Assembly: GCA_019310485.1 (NCBI GenBank)
Contig: JAFDEF010000003.1
Span: 50,111-114,110 of the forward strand
Length of the DNA stretch: 64,000 nucleotides
Direction of reading: 5' to 3'
Source: Deltaproteobacteria bacterium
GTDB taxonomy: Bacteria > Desulfobacterota > DSM-4660 > Desulfatiglandales > HGW-15
Positions 34,512 through 43,820 of the stretch are shown here, piece by piece. Position 1 is the stretch's first letter; each line of letters opens with the position of its first letter. Under the pieces are notes generated by a model, which made no database searches, was not told where the DNA came from, and saw only the letters and a program-made list of their open reading frames with translations. The translations under genes and the position numbers were made by a program.

Positions 34512-35096
34512 CTACTTCCACACCTCTCCGTAAAGTCGAAGCCAGTTTTCACCAATTATTTTTTTCACATCTTCCGGCTTGTAACCTCGCTCCAGTAAAG
34601 CGCTGGTCACTGCCGGGCAGCGTGAAATGGACTCAAAGCCATCTACAATCGTACTGCTGTAAAACTTCTCCCTGTCTGAAGGGGAAATTCCTTTAAGTGA
34701 CGGAGCAATCACCTCGTCAGGCACCTCTTCCATAAAGTCCGGTCCAAGCCCTACGTGATTTACCCCGATTAAGTCCACCAGGTAATCTATGACATCAATA
34801 TAGTCGTTTAAGGATGCACTGTCTTGGCCGGTCAGCATACCGGGAAGCGCAACAATGTCTGCAACTTCTCGAACCGGCATAATAGTGTCGGCGTACTGCT
34901 CAAATAGGTTGTAGTAATCGGCAATAAAATTCATTGTTTCCGGAAGTGAATGCCATGCGGCAACAGTCGAATTAATAGCCGTTATACCACCCTCTTTCAG
35001 CCGACGAAGAACATCTTCATTGAACAGGTAGCTGGCATTAAGCCCATCGATGATCACACTTTCCTTATGCAGTCGCACGTTCTCGTCTTTGCTCAT
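34512..35096 (-). pseudogene. Membrane dipeptidase (peptidase M19) with a large in-frame internal deletion
   Basis: 194 residues, against roughly 320-400 for the family. The N-terminal part (IDGLNASYLFNEDVLRRLKE, TMNFIADYYNLFEQYADTIM, PVREVADI) and the C-terminal part (ALPGMLTGQDSASLNDYIDV, GLGPDFMEEVPDE, GENWLRLYGEVWK) match the two ends of M19 dipeptidases. The centre, which normally carries several zinc ligands including the bridging Glu and His residues, is absent at ADI/VALPG. It is therefore unlikely to be an active peptidase. It lies at the 3' end of the peptide-transport operon, 65 bp after dppF, which fits a former function in dipeptide hydrolysis. An assembly gap is an alternative. 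Confidence 0.75.
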
Positions 35097-35161
35097 TTGT
35101 TCTTACCTCCCATATCTCTACCTTATATCGCGGCGGGCTCCAGAGTCCCCGAATACCCTCT

Positions 35162-36121
35162 CTATCTAAGGTGGCAGGCAACCCGGTGTCCACCACCGAG
35201 ATCCTTAAAAGCGGGTCGCTCCTTAGTGCATATTTCCTTCCGCTCCGGGCAGCGCGTATGGAAACTGCAACCTGATGGCGGCTCCAGGGGACTGGGCACA
35301 TCACCTTTGAGGATAATTTTCTGTCTTCGAATTTCAGGATCCGGTATAGGGATCGCCGAGAGAAGCGCCTGAGTGTAAGGGTGCTGAGGATTTTCGTACA
35401 GGTCCCGATCTGTAGCCGTTTCTACGATTCGGCCCAAATACATTACAGCAACCCTGTCGCTGATGTGCTCTACAACGCTCAAATCGTGGGCGATAAAAAT
35501 GTAGGAAAGGTTCATCTCTTCCTGGATCTCGGCAAGAAGATTCATAACCTGGGCCTGGATAGAGACATCCAGTGCCGATACCGGCTCGTCACAGACTATG
35601 GCGAGAGGATTCAGGGCAAGGGCGCGGGCAATTCCAATCCTCTGGTGTTGGCCTCCTGAAAACTCGTGAGGATAGCGCCCCATCTGCTCCGGATGAAGCC
35701 CCACGCGTTCCATTAGGTAGGCCACGCGATCTCTCACCTCCGCCTTGGAAACATTGAGATGATTCTTGATTGGCTCTGCAATAATCTGGCCCACGGTCAT
35801 TCTGGGGTCCAGGGAAGAGAAAGGATCCTGAAAGATAATCTGGAGCGATGCACGGATGCGCCTTAGCTCTTCCCCTCCCAGCTGAAGCAAATTCCGCCCA
35901 TTGAAGATCACCTCCCCCGAAGTTGGCTCAATAAGCCGCAGAATACATCTGCCCACAGTCGTTTTGCCGCACCCACTCTCCCCTACAACGCCCAGTGTTT
36001 CACCTTTCTCCAGACTGAAACTCACACCATCAACAGCCCGCACCTCTCCAACACTGCGTGAAAGGACGCCCTTCTTTACGGGGAAATATTTCTTGAGATT
36101 CTGAACCTCTAAAAGTGCCAT
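35162..36121 (-). CDS. dppF: Peptide ABC transporter ATP-binding protein (DppF/OppF type)
   Basis: 319 residues. Walker A GESGCGKT (residues 47-54), Q-loop, signature [18 protein letters not shown], Walker B ([13 protein letters not shown]) and the D-loop/H-switch, followed by the C-terminal oligopeptide/dipeptide domain (oligo_[23 protein letters not shown]) with conserved cysteines found in DppD/F-type subunits. It hydrolyses ATP on the cytoplasmic face to drive import. It follows dppD by 48 bp and precedes the truncated dipeptidase by 65 bp. Peptide specificity is not readable from the ATPase; dipeptides or nickel-type ligands are the usual range. Confidence 0.93.
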   Translation of the reverse strand: MALLEVQNLKKYFPVKKGVLSRSVGEVRAVDGVSFSLEKGETLGVVGESGCGKTTVGRCILRLIEPTSGEVIFNGRNLLQLGGEELRRIRASLQIIFQDPFSSLDPRMTVGQIIAEPIKNHLNVSKAEVRDRVAYLMERVGLHPEQMGRYPHEFSGGQHQRIGIARALALNPLAIVCDEPVSALDVSIQAQVMNLLAEIQEEMNLSYIFIAHDLSVVEHISDRVAVMYLGRIVETATDRDLYENPQHPYTQALLSAIPIPDPEIRRQKIILKGDVPSPLEPPSGCSFHTRCPERKEICTKERPAFKDLGGGHRVACHLR

Positions 36122-36169
36122 TTACTCAGTGCTCCTGCGTCTTTGGCCTTTCCCTGATTGTCGTCAATG

Positions 36170-37159
36170 CTAAGTCTTGGCAAACAACCAGCAGCAGACT
36201 CGCCGGTCGCCTCCCATGTGTATCGTCGGCGGTTCTTCTCCAGAGCAAACGTCCATCATCTTCGGGCAACGAGGGTGAAAACGGCAGCCCCGTGGCATTT
36301 CAAGAAGGCTTGGGACCGTACCGGGAATTTCATGGAGCCTTCGCCCTGTCTGCGCCTTTCTACCTATTACAGGCACCGAGCCCAAGAGCCCCTTCGTATA
36401 AGGATGGAGAGGCTCTTTGAAGAGCTCCTTCACAGGCGCCTCCTCAACCACCTTCCCTGCGTACATGACAATGACCCTGCTTGCCATCTCCGCAATAACA
36501 CCCAGATCATGGGTGATAAGCAGAATTGAGGTTCCAAATTCCTCCTTAAGGTTTGACATCAGGCTCATGATCTGGGCCTGAATGGTGACATCCAGTGCCG
36601 TGGTCGGCTCGTCTGCTAGAAGGAGTTGCGGGTTGCAGGAAAGTGCCATAGCGATCATCGCCCGCTGCCGCATGCCACCCGAGAGCTTGTGGGGATATTC
36701 TCTGGCCCGTGCCCTTGCCCCCGGTATTTGCACCATCCGGAGCATTTCCTCTGCCCACCGCCATGCCTCCCTTCGACTCATCCCTTGATGGAGTCTTACA
36801 GCTTCAGCTATTTGCTCACCGATTGTCAAAACCGGATTTAAGGAAGTCATTGGCTCCTGAAAAATCATCGAGATAGCATTACCCCTTATCTTGCGGATCC
36901 CTTCACGATCCAAATCGAGGAGGTTCCTTCCATGAAAAATGACCTGTCCTTGTATCTCTGCAGGCGGACACCTCAGCAACCTGAGAATCGAAAGGGCGGT
37001 TACGCTCTTCCCACACCCGCTCTCGCCAACTAATCCAACTGTTTCACCGTGAGGAACCTCCAGATCTACTCCGTCCACAGCATTTACAACCCCTTCAAAG
37101 ACATGAAAGCACGTATGCAGGTTGCGAATGGCCAAGAGAGGTTCGTTATCAGTGTTCAT
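36170..37159 (-). CDS. dppD: Peptide ABC transporter ATP-binding protein (DppD/OppD type)
   Basis: 329 residues. Walker A GESGCGKS (residues 45-52), the KLSGGMRQRAMIAMALSCNP signature, Walker B (LLADEPTTALDVTIQ) and a C-terminal oligo_HPY region with RFHPRCPKMMDVCSGEEPPT, typical for the first of the two ATPases in opp/dpp operons. Its 5' end overlaps dppC by four bases, as expected for translational coupling, and dppF follows 48 bp after its stop. It forms a heterodimer with DppF. Confidence 0.93.
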   Translation of the reverse strand: MNTDNEPLLAIRNLHTCFHVFEGVVNAVDGVDLEVPHGETVGLVGESGCGKSVTALSILRLLRCPPAEIQGQVIFHGRNLLDLDREGIRKIRGNAISMIFQEPMTSLNPVLTIGEQIAEAVRLHQGMSRREAWRWAEEMLRMVQIPGARARAREYPHKLSGGMRQRAMIAMALSCNPQLLLADEPTTALDVTIQAQIMSLMSNLKEEFGTSILLITHDLGVIAEMASRVIVMYAGKVVEEAPVKELFKEPLHPYTKGLLGSVPVIGRKAQTGRRLHEIPGTVPSLLEMPRGCRFHPRCPKMMDVCSGEEPPTIHMGGDRRVCCWLFAKT

Positions 37160-38046
37160 AGCTTAAACCTCGGATCAAGCGCATCACGCAGTCCATCGCC
37201 CAAGAGATTGAAGCTGAGGACGGAGAGAAAAATGGCAACACCAGGGAAAGTTGCCACATGTGGAGAATTGAAAAGGTAGACACGGCCAGAGCCCAGCATT
37301 GCCCCCCATTCGGGTGTGGGCGGCTGCACCCCCACCCCGAGGAAGCCCAATCCCGCTGCAAAAAGAATGGCTGTTCCCATGCCAAGGCTTGTTTGAACGG
37401 TAATGGGAACCATGACATTAGGCAAGATGTGGCGCATGAGAATTCCCGGATCACGGGTGCCTACGGCCCTTGCCGCCTCCACGTAGACTTCCTCCCTTAC
37501 CGAAAGCACGCACCCGCGCACCAGCCTGATGTAGATAGGAACCATGCTGATGCCTATTGAAATAACCGTATTTTTTAGACCAACTCCCAGTACTGCCACC
37601 AGCGCCAGGGCCAGCAGGAAGCCGGGAAATGCAAGCATCATGTCAGTGACGCGCTGGATGCCGAAATCCACTTTACCGCCGTAGTACCCGGAAATGAGAC
37701 CAAGGGGCACGCCAACAAGCAACCCCACAGAAACCACCCCCACCGCAATCAGGAGAGAAACCCTGGAACCATAGATGATTCGCCCCAATATGGACCGCCC
37801 CAGCTCATCGGTTCCCAGCGGGTTGTCAAAGGAGGGGCGCTCCAGCGATTTAGCAAGGTTAGGGGCTGAAGGATTACCGGGAAAAAGAACCGGTGCCAGC
37901 ACTGCCGTAACAAGATAGATAAGAAGTAGCGCCCCACCAAAAAGCGCGGCCTTGTTGCGCCTCAATTTGGCCCAGTTGCGCCTCAACCGGCTGTCTTTCC
38001 GCATAGTTCGGACGTGGTGAAAATTGGCAGTAGTGCTCTCACCCAT
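37156..38046 (-). CDS. dppC: Peptide ABC transporter permease (DppC/OppC type)
   Basis: 296 residues from ATG 38046 (MGESTTANFHHVRTMRKDSR); an upstream ATG would add nine residues. It has the N-terminal OppC region (RLRRNWAKLRRNKAALFGGA), six membrane segments and the binding-protein-dependent transport motif AARAVGTRDPGILMRHILPN. The start overlaps the dppB stop by eight bases and the stop overlaps the dppD start by four, so the genes are tightly coupled. It forms half of the inner-membrane channel. Confidence 0.92.
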   Translation of the reverse strand: MGESTTANFHHVRTMRKDSRLRRNWAKLRRNKAALFGGALLLIYLVTAVLAPVLFPGNPSAPNLAKSLERPSFDNPLGTDELGRSILGRIIYGSRVSLLIAVGVVSVGLLVGVPLGLISGYYGGKVDFGIQRVTDMMLAFPGFLLALALVAVLGVGLKNTVISIGISMVPIYIRLVRGCVLSVREEVYVEAARAVGTRDPGILMRHILPNVMVPITVQTSLGMGTAILFAAGLGFLGVGVQPPTPEWGAMLGSGRVYLFNSPHVATFPGVAIFLSVLSFNLLGDGLRDALDPRFKL

Positions 38047-38959
38047 ATCGTATCCTTGGATCCACCCAGGCATAGATCAGGTCAACGACGAGGTTGACAA
38101 GAATGTAGAGCAGGCCGAACACGAGAATGGTACCCTGAATCATCGGGTAGTCCCGGGCCAGAATGGAATCCACGATCAGCCGGCCTATACCGGGCCACGC
38201 AAAAACCGTCTCTGTTAAAACCGCGCCTCCCAGCAGCAGCCCGAACTGGAGGCCCACCACCGTGATGATCGGGATAAGGGCGTTTCTAAGGGCATGTTTT
38301 GTGACAACAACTCGCTCCTTAAGGCCCTTGGAGCGGGCAGTGGTCGTGTAGTCCTGCGAAAGGACTTCCATCATGGTTGAGCGTGTCATCCGTGCAATGA
38401 AAGCAACCACAAAGGCAGCCAGTGTGAATGAAGGTAAGATGACATGCTTCCAGCTCCCGGTACCTCCTGCCGGAAGCCAGTGGAGCATGACCGAGAAAAC
38501 TACGACGAGCATAAGGCCCAGCCAGAAAACAGGCATTGAGATCCCGAAAAGGGCACTAGATGTCACCAGGTAGTCTATCCATGTATAAGGCCGCACAGCT
38601 GAAATAATACCTGCCGGGATACCAAAAATACACGCAAGGGTAATAGCCACCACAGCCAGCAGTACTGTATTAGGCAGCCTTGCCCAGATCTCCTCTGTTA
38701 CCGGGTTCTGGGTTCGCGCTGAGCGGCCAAGATCAAAGTGGATCAGCCGGCCGAGGAAGTAAGCGTACTGAATATGGATCGGCTTATCAAGGCCTAGCTG
38801 GTGGCGAATGAGCTCAATTTCTTGGGGAGTGGCCATCTGCCCTGCCAGCACCTGCGCAGGGTCGCCGGGAAGCATTCTCAGCATAAAGAATAAGAGCAGG
38901 GATATTCCGATCAGAACCGGAATTGTGGAAAGCAAACGTTTGACTACATAATTCAACAT
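38039..38959 (-). CDS. dppB: Peptide ABC transporter permease (DppB/OppB type)
   Basis: 306 residues, six transmembrane helices. The N-terminal OppB/DppB signature (MLNYVVKRLLSTIPVLIGIS; MLRMLPGDPAQVLAGQMATP) and the EAA-type loop (DYTTTARSKGLKERVVVTKH, then ALRNALIPIITVVGLQFGLL) are present. It is 210 bp downstream of the substrate-binding gene, with a small hairpin between them, and its stop lies inside the dppC start. Channel partner of DppC. Confidence 0.92.
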   Translation of the reverse strand: MLNYVVKRLLSTIPVLIGISLLLFFMLRMLPGDPAQVLAGQMATPQEIELIRHQLGLDKPIHIQYAYFLGRLIHFDLGRSARTQNPVTEEIWARLPNTVLLAVVAITLACIFGIPAGIISAVRPYTWIDYLVTSSALFGISMPVFWLGLMLVVVFSVMLHWLPAGGTGSWKHVILPSFTLAAFVVAFIARMTRSTMMEVLSQDYTTTARSKGLKERVVVTKHALRNALIPIITVVGLQFGLLLGGAVLTETVFAWPGIGRLIVDSILARDYPMIQGTILVFGLLYILVNLVVDLIYAWVDPRIRYG

Positions 38960-39142
38960 GGGGTCTTAGCTGAAGAATTAAGCCGGATTTTGAGACGCTG
39001 CCACGGGCAATTTTCCGCCAAACTGCTGTATGTGGAGCGCCCTTGCGGAGCCTTTCATCTTAGGAAAAGGATAGAAACCAAGGCCGGTGTCCTACCCCGA
39101 CCCTGGTTCTTGAGCCATCCGATCCAGGCCACAGAACCTACA

Positions 39143-39158
39143 CAGGCTCCAAAGCCTG
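39143..39158 (-). terminator. Small hairpin after the dppA-like stop
   Basis: CAGGCT (39143-39148) and AGCCTG (39153-39158) form a 6-bp stem with a 4-nt loop, 11 nt past the substrate-binding gene's stop on the minus-strand transcript. No U-run follows, so it is more likely a stabilising or attenuating hairpin than a full terminator. Confidence 0.35.
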
Positions 39159-39169
39159 GATACTACTGA

Positions 39170-40729
39170 CTACTCCATTGTTATGTAAGTTGGATAGAAC
39201 TTCTCCGTCGGTGTAACCACCATGCCTTTTATCTTTCCTGAGTAGGCCACCACGAATTTCTCGACATGAAGCCAGATCCAGGGGCAGTCATCCCAGACGA
39301 TCTCGGAGGCCTTTTTGAGCAGCGCAAACCGCTTCTGCGGGTCCTGTTCCCTGCGAGATGCTTTCATAATCTTGTCGTATGCCGGATTACAATAGAATGC
39401 CGAGCCAAGTCCCTTCGGCGGGTTCACCTCACACGCGAACTGGCCGTAAAGAGCCATATCTGCGTCCAAGACAAGTGGCCCCCAACCCAGGAGAAAAAGC
39501 TCCAGCTCTGACTGGTCGATTGGTTTTAGCAAACCGGCAACATAGGTCGGCCAATCGTAGGTCCTGAGTTCGACCTTAACACCAATGGCTTGGACATATG
39601 CCTGGATCGCTTCCGAAACCTGCTTGTCGAACAGGTATCGACCATTTGGGGTCCGCATATGTATTGTGTGGCTAAAATCGAAGTTAGCCTTTTTCAGAAG
39701 CTCTTTTGCCTTTTCAGGGTTGTAGTTATACTGCTGATCCATTTTTACGTAACCGAAGAGCTTGGGTGAAACGGGACCATCCATGGGCCTGGCAGTGTTA
39801 AAGAGGATTCTTTTGACAATCGCTTTCTTATCCACCGCATAGTTAAAGGCCTGGCGAATCAGCTTGTTCTTTGTCACACCCTTCTGGCAGTTCATCCCCA
39901 TAAAGATGGTCCTTGTATCCAGGGGCATATCCACCGTAATATTCGGATCAGCTTTAAGTGCCGCCACATTAGAAGGCAGGGGCTTATAGCAAACCTGGAT
40001 CTGGCCGGCCCTCAGCATGGCCTCCCGCGTAGCCGCCTCCGGGATAACCTTCCAGACTATCTTGGCCACCGTAGGCTTTTTGCCCCAGTAGTTTTCGTTT
40101 CTTACCATTACAATCCGGTCACCTTTGACCCACTCCTTAAGGATGTAAGGCCCAGCCCCAACAGGATGCTGGCGAACGTCTTCGCCATACTTCTTGAGGG
40201 CTGCCGGGCTGATCGGCGAGACGATAGAGAGAGAAAGGGTGGGAACCAGCGGCGCGAAAGCATACTTGAGCTTGAGTTGAACGGTGTAGTCATCAATCTT
40301 AACGCACTCCTTAACCATCGAGACCGCGAAGCGCAGAGGAACTCTTATTTGGGGATTCAGAATGCGATCCCAGGTGAGCTTGACGGCGTCGGCGTTAAAG
40401 TCGGTTCCATCGGAGAACTTGACCCCTTTGCGCAGATGAAGAGTATAGGTGAGCCCGTCTTTGGAAACGTCGGCCTTGGTAGCCAGGCGCGGGTGGAGCT
40501 TACCTTCAGGATCCTGGTAGAAAAAATTGCCGTACATAAGATCACACATGTTTTGGAAAAGAGTTGTGGTTTGCTCTTGAGGGTTCAAGGTGTCGGCGTC
40601 AACCCCGATGCCGATCTTGAGTTCCTTAATCTCTGCTCTCGCACTTAAAGGGAAGAGACAGAAGCTCATACCTAAAACAAGCAAAACCACAAGCAGCCCT
40701 TTTTCCACAAAAGTTCTCCTCAGTTCCAT
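39170..40729 (-). CDS. dppA: Peptide ABC transporter substrate-binding protein (SBP_bac_5, DppA/OppA family)
   Basis: 519 residues with Sec signal peptide MELRRTFVEKGLLVVLLVLG and cleavage near SARA/EIKEL. The mature protein has the family-5 bilobal fold: the entry pattern LKIGIGVDADTLNPQEQTTT, the central YTLHLRKGVKFSDGTDFNAD motif, and IRQAFNYAVDKKAIVKRIL. Family members bind peptides, nickel-histidine or other oligomers in the periplasm; the ligand is not clear here. The TPP-like ligand pocket cannot be judged from sequence. Second in the operon, 16 bp downstream of the amidohydrolase gene, and 210 bp upstream of dppB. Confidence 0.92.
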   Translation of the reverse strand: MELRRTFVEKGLLVVLLVLGMSFCLFPLSARAEIKELKIGIGVDADTLNPQEQTTTLFQNMCDLMYGNFFYQDPEGKLHPRLATKADVSKDGLTYTLHLRKGVKFSDGTDFNADAVKLTWDRILNPQIRVPLRFAVSMVKECVKIDDYTVQLKLKYAFAPLVPTLSLSIVSPISPAALKKYGEDVRQHPVGAGPYILKEWVKGDRIVMVRNENYWGKKPTVAKIVWKVIPEAATREAMLRAGQIQVCYKPLPSNVAALKADPNITVDMPLDTRTIFMGMNCQKGVTKNKLIRQAFNYAVDKKAIVKRILFNTARPMDGPVSPKLFGYVKMDQQYNYNPEKAKELLKKANFDFSHTIHMRTPNGRYLFDKQVSEAIQAYVQAIGVKVELRTYDWPTYVAGLLKPIDQSELELFLLGWGPLVLDADMALYGQFACEVNPPKGLGSAFYCNPAYDKIMKASRREQDPQKRFALLKKASEIVWDDCPWIWLHVEKFVVAYSGKIKGMVVTPTEKFYPTYITME

Positions 40730-40745
40730 GTTGCACCTCCTTTGG

Positions 40746-41963
40746 TTAAGATTGATCCAGATTTCCTTTGACTATTTTTCCTCCCTGAACTACAAGTTTT
40801 ATGGCCTCAGGGTCACGCAGAAGGCCAATATTATCCAGTGGATTTCCCTCCACTACCACCAGATCGGCCAGTTTGCCCTCTTCGATACTGCCCAAATCAC
40901 TTTCCATCCCAAGAACCTCGGCTGCGATCCTAGTCCCCGCTTGAATAGCCTCAATGGGTGAAAAGCCTTGCTCAACCAGAAACTTTAACTCACCAATGTT
41001 CTCACCGTGCATGTTAAAAGGCGTCCCGGCATCGGTTCCCATGGCAATCCGAACCCCTGTTTCCCGTGCCATCCGGATACTTGAAAGATGATACGGCTTG
41101 ACTCGTTTGGTCTTTTCCACGGCATACTCAGGGATCCCTCCTTCAATTCCCTTGGCCTCTATGTTATAAAGTGCAGAGAGGGTTGGAACAAGCGCCACCC
41201 CTTGCTTTACCATTAACGAGACAGACTGATCATCGAGGTAGACGCCGTGCTCAATGCTGTCGATTCCCGCGCGAAGGGCATTCAAAGTCCCTTCAGTTCC
41301 CATGGCATGGGTGGCAGTCTTTCTTCCTGCTTTATGGGCCTCCTCGATTCCTGCCCGAAGTTCCTCTTCAGTTAGTTGGGCGGCGCCTGGCTCAACTCCC
41401 GGAGTCAGGACCCCACCCGTTGCCATAAACTTTACCAAATCGGCACCTTTTTTTATCTGCTGGCGTACGGCCTTTCTCACCTCATCCGGCCCATCGGCCT
41501 CTCTACCTACCGGCCATCCATGGCCCCCAGTCATGCAAATCATCTGGCGGCTCACCAACATCCGGGGGCCACTGATAAGCCCGGAACAAATGGCGTCTCT
41601 TAGGACAAGGGCGATCTCTTCTTTTCCTCCCAGATCTCGGACGGTTGTCACTCCGGCCATGAGCGTGTCCCTTGCAAACTGTACGGCCTTAAGAGTGGTC
41701 ATTGGGACCGACTCTGTAATAACCGAGCTAATAGGGTCCGGACCCCCATCCAGGCACAGGTGGACATGGCAATCAATAAAACCGGGCAGCACGGTCCGCC
41801 CCTCCAACGGTATCTTTCGAGTGTCCGGGGGAAGATCCATCTCTCCTTCTATTACCTTAGTGATTCTCTGCCCATCCAACAAAACGGTACCGTGTTCAAG
41901 AATCCGTCCATCGCCAATAATTACAAGACCACCGATGAAAGCTATTGCCATTTTGCCCTCCAA
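40746..41963 (-). CDS. Metal-dependent amidohydrolase (imidazolonepropionase/prolidase-like)
   Basis: 405 residues in the amidohydrolase superfamily. The HxH metal motif is DCHVHLCLDG (His66/His68). Later ligands include the HAMG and EHGVYL histidines and the MGTDAGTPFNMH aspartate, and there is a C-terminal composite beta-sandwich (GSIEEGKLADLVVVEGNPLD). This branch is often annotated as Xaa-Pro or acyl-dipeptide hydrolases. It is the first gene of the peptide operon on the minus strand, 16 bp before the binding-protein gene, which suits hydrolysis of an imported peptide-like substrate (inference). Cytoplasmic, since no signal peptide is present. Confidence 0.88.
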   Translation of the reverse strand: MEGKMAIAFIGGLVIIGDGRILEHGTVLLDGQRITKVIEGEMDLPPDTRKIPLEGRTVLPGFIDCHVHLCLDGGPDPISSVITESVPMTTLKAVQFARDTLMAGVTTVRDLGGKEEIALVLRDAICSGLISGPRMLVSRQMICMTGGHGWPVGREADGPDEVRKAVRQQIKKGADLVKFMATGGVLTPGVEPGAAQLTEEELRAGIEEAHKAGRKTATHAMGTEGTLNALRAGIDSIEHGVYLDDQSVSLMVKQGVALVPTLSALYNIEAKGIEGGIPEYAVEKTKRVKPYHLSSIRMARETGVRIAMGTDAGTPFNMHGENIGELKFLVEQGFSPIEAIQAGTRIAAEVLGMESDLGSIEEGKLADLVVVEGNPLDNIGLLRDPEAIKLVVQGGKIVKGNLDQS

Positions 41964-42036
41964 CCAGGATTGAGGTGCTGTGCAAACAATCTTGGAAAAC
42001 CACTTTCTTGTACGTCCTGCTTCAAAAACCTGCTTG

Positions 42037-42067
42037 TCTATATTTCACAGCCAGCCTTGATTGTCAA
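42037..42067 (-). promoter_or_regulatory. Candidate sigma-70 promoter of the amidohydrolase-dpp operon
   Basis: On the minus strand TTGACA (42067-42062) is followed by AATATA at a 17-bp spacing, or TATAGA at 19 bp. It lies about 70-100 bp upstream of the amidohydrolase start. Both boxes deviate from consensus, so support is moderate. Confidence 0.4.
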
Positions 42068-42163
42068 TTAATTAGACGGGTAGTTGCCATCCCCCAGAGT
42101 GGATTGCAAAGATGCTTGATTTCCTGTATTGATATAGAAAATACACCAAAGGATTTGCCGCCA

Positions 42164-42433
42164 ATGAACGAAAACTACAAGAAGGTTGCATCACTTGAAA
42201 ATGAGATAGAAGCTCAATTGCTTGATTCCATCCTTACGGAGCGGCGTATTCCTCATCTTATGAGATCATACTACGATACAGCGTATGACGGCCTCTTTCA
42301 AACACAAAAAGGATGGGGCTACGTGAGTGCACCCAAAAACTTCAAGGATGAAATAATGGAGATCCTGCTTGACATGCGAAAGCAGGCTTCAAACACACGC
42401 CATTCTTCTGCAGATGAGCCTGAGGAAGCATAG
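42164..42433 (+). CDS. DUF2007-like small protein
   Basis: 89 residues from ATG 42164, which follows AAAGGATTTGCCGCC; in-frame upstream sequence is non-protein-like. The pattern ENEIEAQLLDSILTERRIPH, then SYYDTAYDGLFQTQKGWGYV and the end FKDEIMEILLDMRK match the DUF2007 (putative signal-transducing) family, which has a ferredoxin-like beta-alpha-beta fold and often a C-terminal tail. Function unknown. It stands 178 bp upstream of the ArsA-type ATPase on the same strand, but a promoter-like sequence lies between, so they need not be co-transcribed. Confidence 0.75.
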   Translation: MNENYKKVASLENEIEAQLLDSILTERRIPHLMRSYYDTAYDGLFQTQKGWGYVSAPKNFKDEIMEILLDMRKQASNTRHSSADEPEEA

Positions 42434-42541
42434 GCGGTTATTGATGAATGATTCAAGCATGGCTCAGGCTTGATCATCTGGCTGGCTCTAGCAACCCTTT
42501 GCGTTTTCTAAGACATGGCTCGCATGGGAAAGTGCCCGAGC

Positions 42542-42569
42542 TTGAAAATTTCCCTTTAAGTGTTAGAAT
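42542..42569 (+). promoter_or_regulatory. Candidate sigma-70 promoter of the arsA-like gene
   Basis: TTGAAA (42542-42547), a 16-bp spacer and TAGAAT (42564-42569) lie 43 bp before the GTG start at 42612, which follows a strong TTTGGGGGGAG ribosome site. The spacing and the two-base deviations from consensus are acceptable. Confidence 0.5.
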
Positions 42570-42611
42570 AAAAAAAGACTTGGGCTTTAATCGATAGTTT
42601 GGGGGGAGTAC

Positions 42612-43820
42612 GTGCGAATAGTATTCTATGCAGGGAAAGGCGGTGTTGGGAAAACGAGTATTTCTGCTGCAACCGGTATAAAAGCAGCTGAAATGGGTTA
42701 CAAGACCGTGGTGATGTCTCTGGATGTAGCGCACAGCCTTTCAGATATTTTTGATCTTCAAAGAGGTCTTCTTGATCAAAATAAGGGCAAACCCATCCAT
42801 GTTCACAAAAACCTCTGGATTCAGGAGCTGGACATCCATGAAGAAATTGACAGGAACTGGCGAGACATCCACAAGTATCTGTCCATGCTTTTAAGGACCA
42901 CCGGCCTTGATGAAATTCTCGCAGAAGAGCTTGCCATTTTGCCTGGTATGGAAGAGGTCAGCCTTCTGCTTTATATCAACCGTTATGTTAAAGGAAACGA
43001 GTTTGATGTTATTATACTTGATTGTGCGCCTACCGGGGAGTCGATCCGGTTCATAAGCATTCCCACTGCCCTTGAATGGTATATAAAGAAACTGTTCAAG
43101 ATGGAAAAGACTCTTGCAAAATATGTGGGCCCGGTAGCCAGAAGAGTATACGATGTGCCGATTCCTGGTGATGAATATTTTGATGCAATTGAATACCTTT
43201 TTGATAGACTGAACGGTGTAGACCAGATACTCATTGACCCGAAAATCACCACCGTCCGGTTGATCGCAAACCCGGAAAAAGTTGTCCTAAAAGAAACTCA
43301 AAGAGCTTTTATGTATTTCAGCCTTTATAGAATCCATATTGACGCGATCATTATGAATCGTGTTCTCCCTGAGAGCTTGAATGATCAGTATTTTCAGCAA
43401 TGGAGGGAAAGCCAGCAATACTATCTTGAAAAGGCAAAAGAATACTTCAGCCCCATACCCGTATTTCCGGTCAAGCTTTTCAGGGAAGAAGTTCTGGGGT
43501 ACGAGAGCCTCAGGAAACTCTCAAAGCAGATTTACGGGGATAAAAACCCACTTGGACACCTTTTTGAAGGAGAACCATACAGGTGGATCAAAGAAAACGG
43601 GGAGTACCGCTTAAGCATAAGACTGCCGTTTGCCTCCAAAGACGGCGTTGAACTCAACAAAATCTCCGACGAGCTGATTATCAGGGTAGGAGCCTTCAAA
43701 AGGCAAGTGCTTCTGCCCAGGCACGTGGCGGCCGCAAAGTCTGTGAAAGCCAGACTTGAGGGTCAGGATTTGTGTGTTTACTTCAAAGGAGGAGAGGATC
43801 ATGAACAAAAAAGAAAGTGA
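42612..43820 (+). CDS. ArsA/Get3-family ATPase with C-terminal HSP20-like domain
   Basis: 402 residues, GTG start. The P-loop GKGGVGKT (8-15) is the deviant Walker A of the family. Switch motifs VVMSLDVAHSLSDIF and DCAPTGESIRFISIP are intact. The C-terminal 90 residues (YRLSIRLPFASKDGVELNKI, SDELIIRVGAFKRQVLLPRH) form the ArsA HSP20-like domain. Bacterial ArsA-type proteins with this tail are common in deltaproteobacteria and cyanobacteria, outside arsenic operons; no arsenic genes (arsB, arsC, arsR) are here. A role in membrane-protein or metal cofactor targeting is possible. The next gene overlaps its end by 20 bp. Confidence 0.9.
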   Translation: MRIVFYAGKGGVGKTSISAATGIKAAEMGYKTVVMSLDVAHSLSDIFDLQRGLLDQNKGKPIHVHKNLWIQELDIHEEIDRNWRDIHKYLSMLLRTTGLDEILAEELAILPGMEEVSLLLYINRYVKGNEFDVIILDCAPTGESIRFISIPTALEWYIKKLFKMEKTLAKYVGPVARRVYDVPIPGDEYFDAIEYLFDRLNGVDQILIDPKITTVRLIANPEKVVLKETQRAFMYFSLYRIHIDAIIMNRVLPESLNDQYFQQWRESQQYYLEKAKEYFSPIPVFPVKLFREEVLGYESLRKLSKQIYGDKNPLGHLFEGEPYRWIKENGEYRLSIRLPFASKDGVELNKISDELIIRVGAFKRQVLLPRHVAAAKSVKARLEGQDLCVYFKGGEDHEQKRK

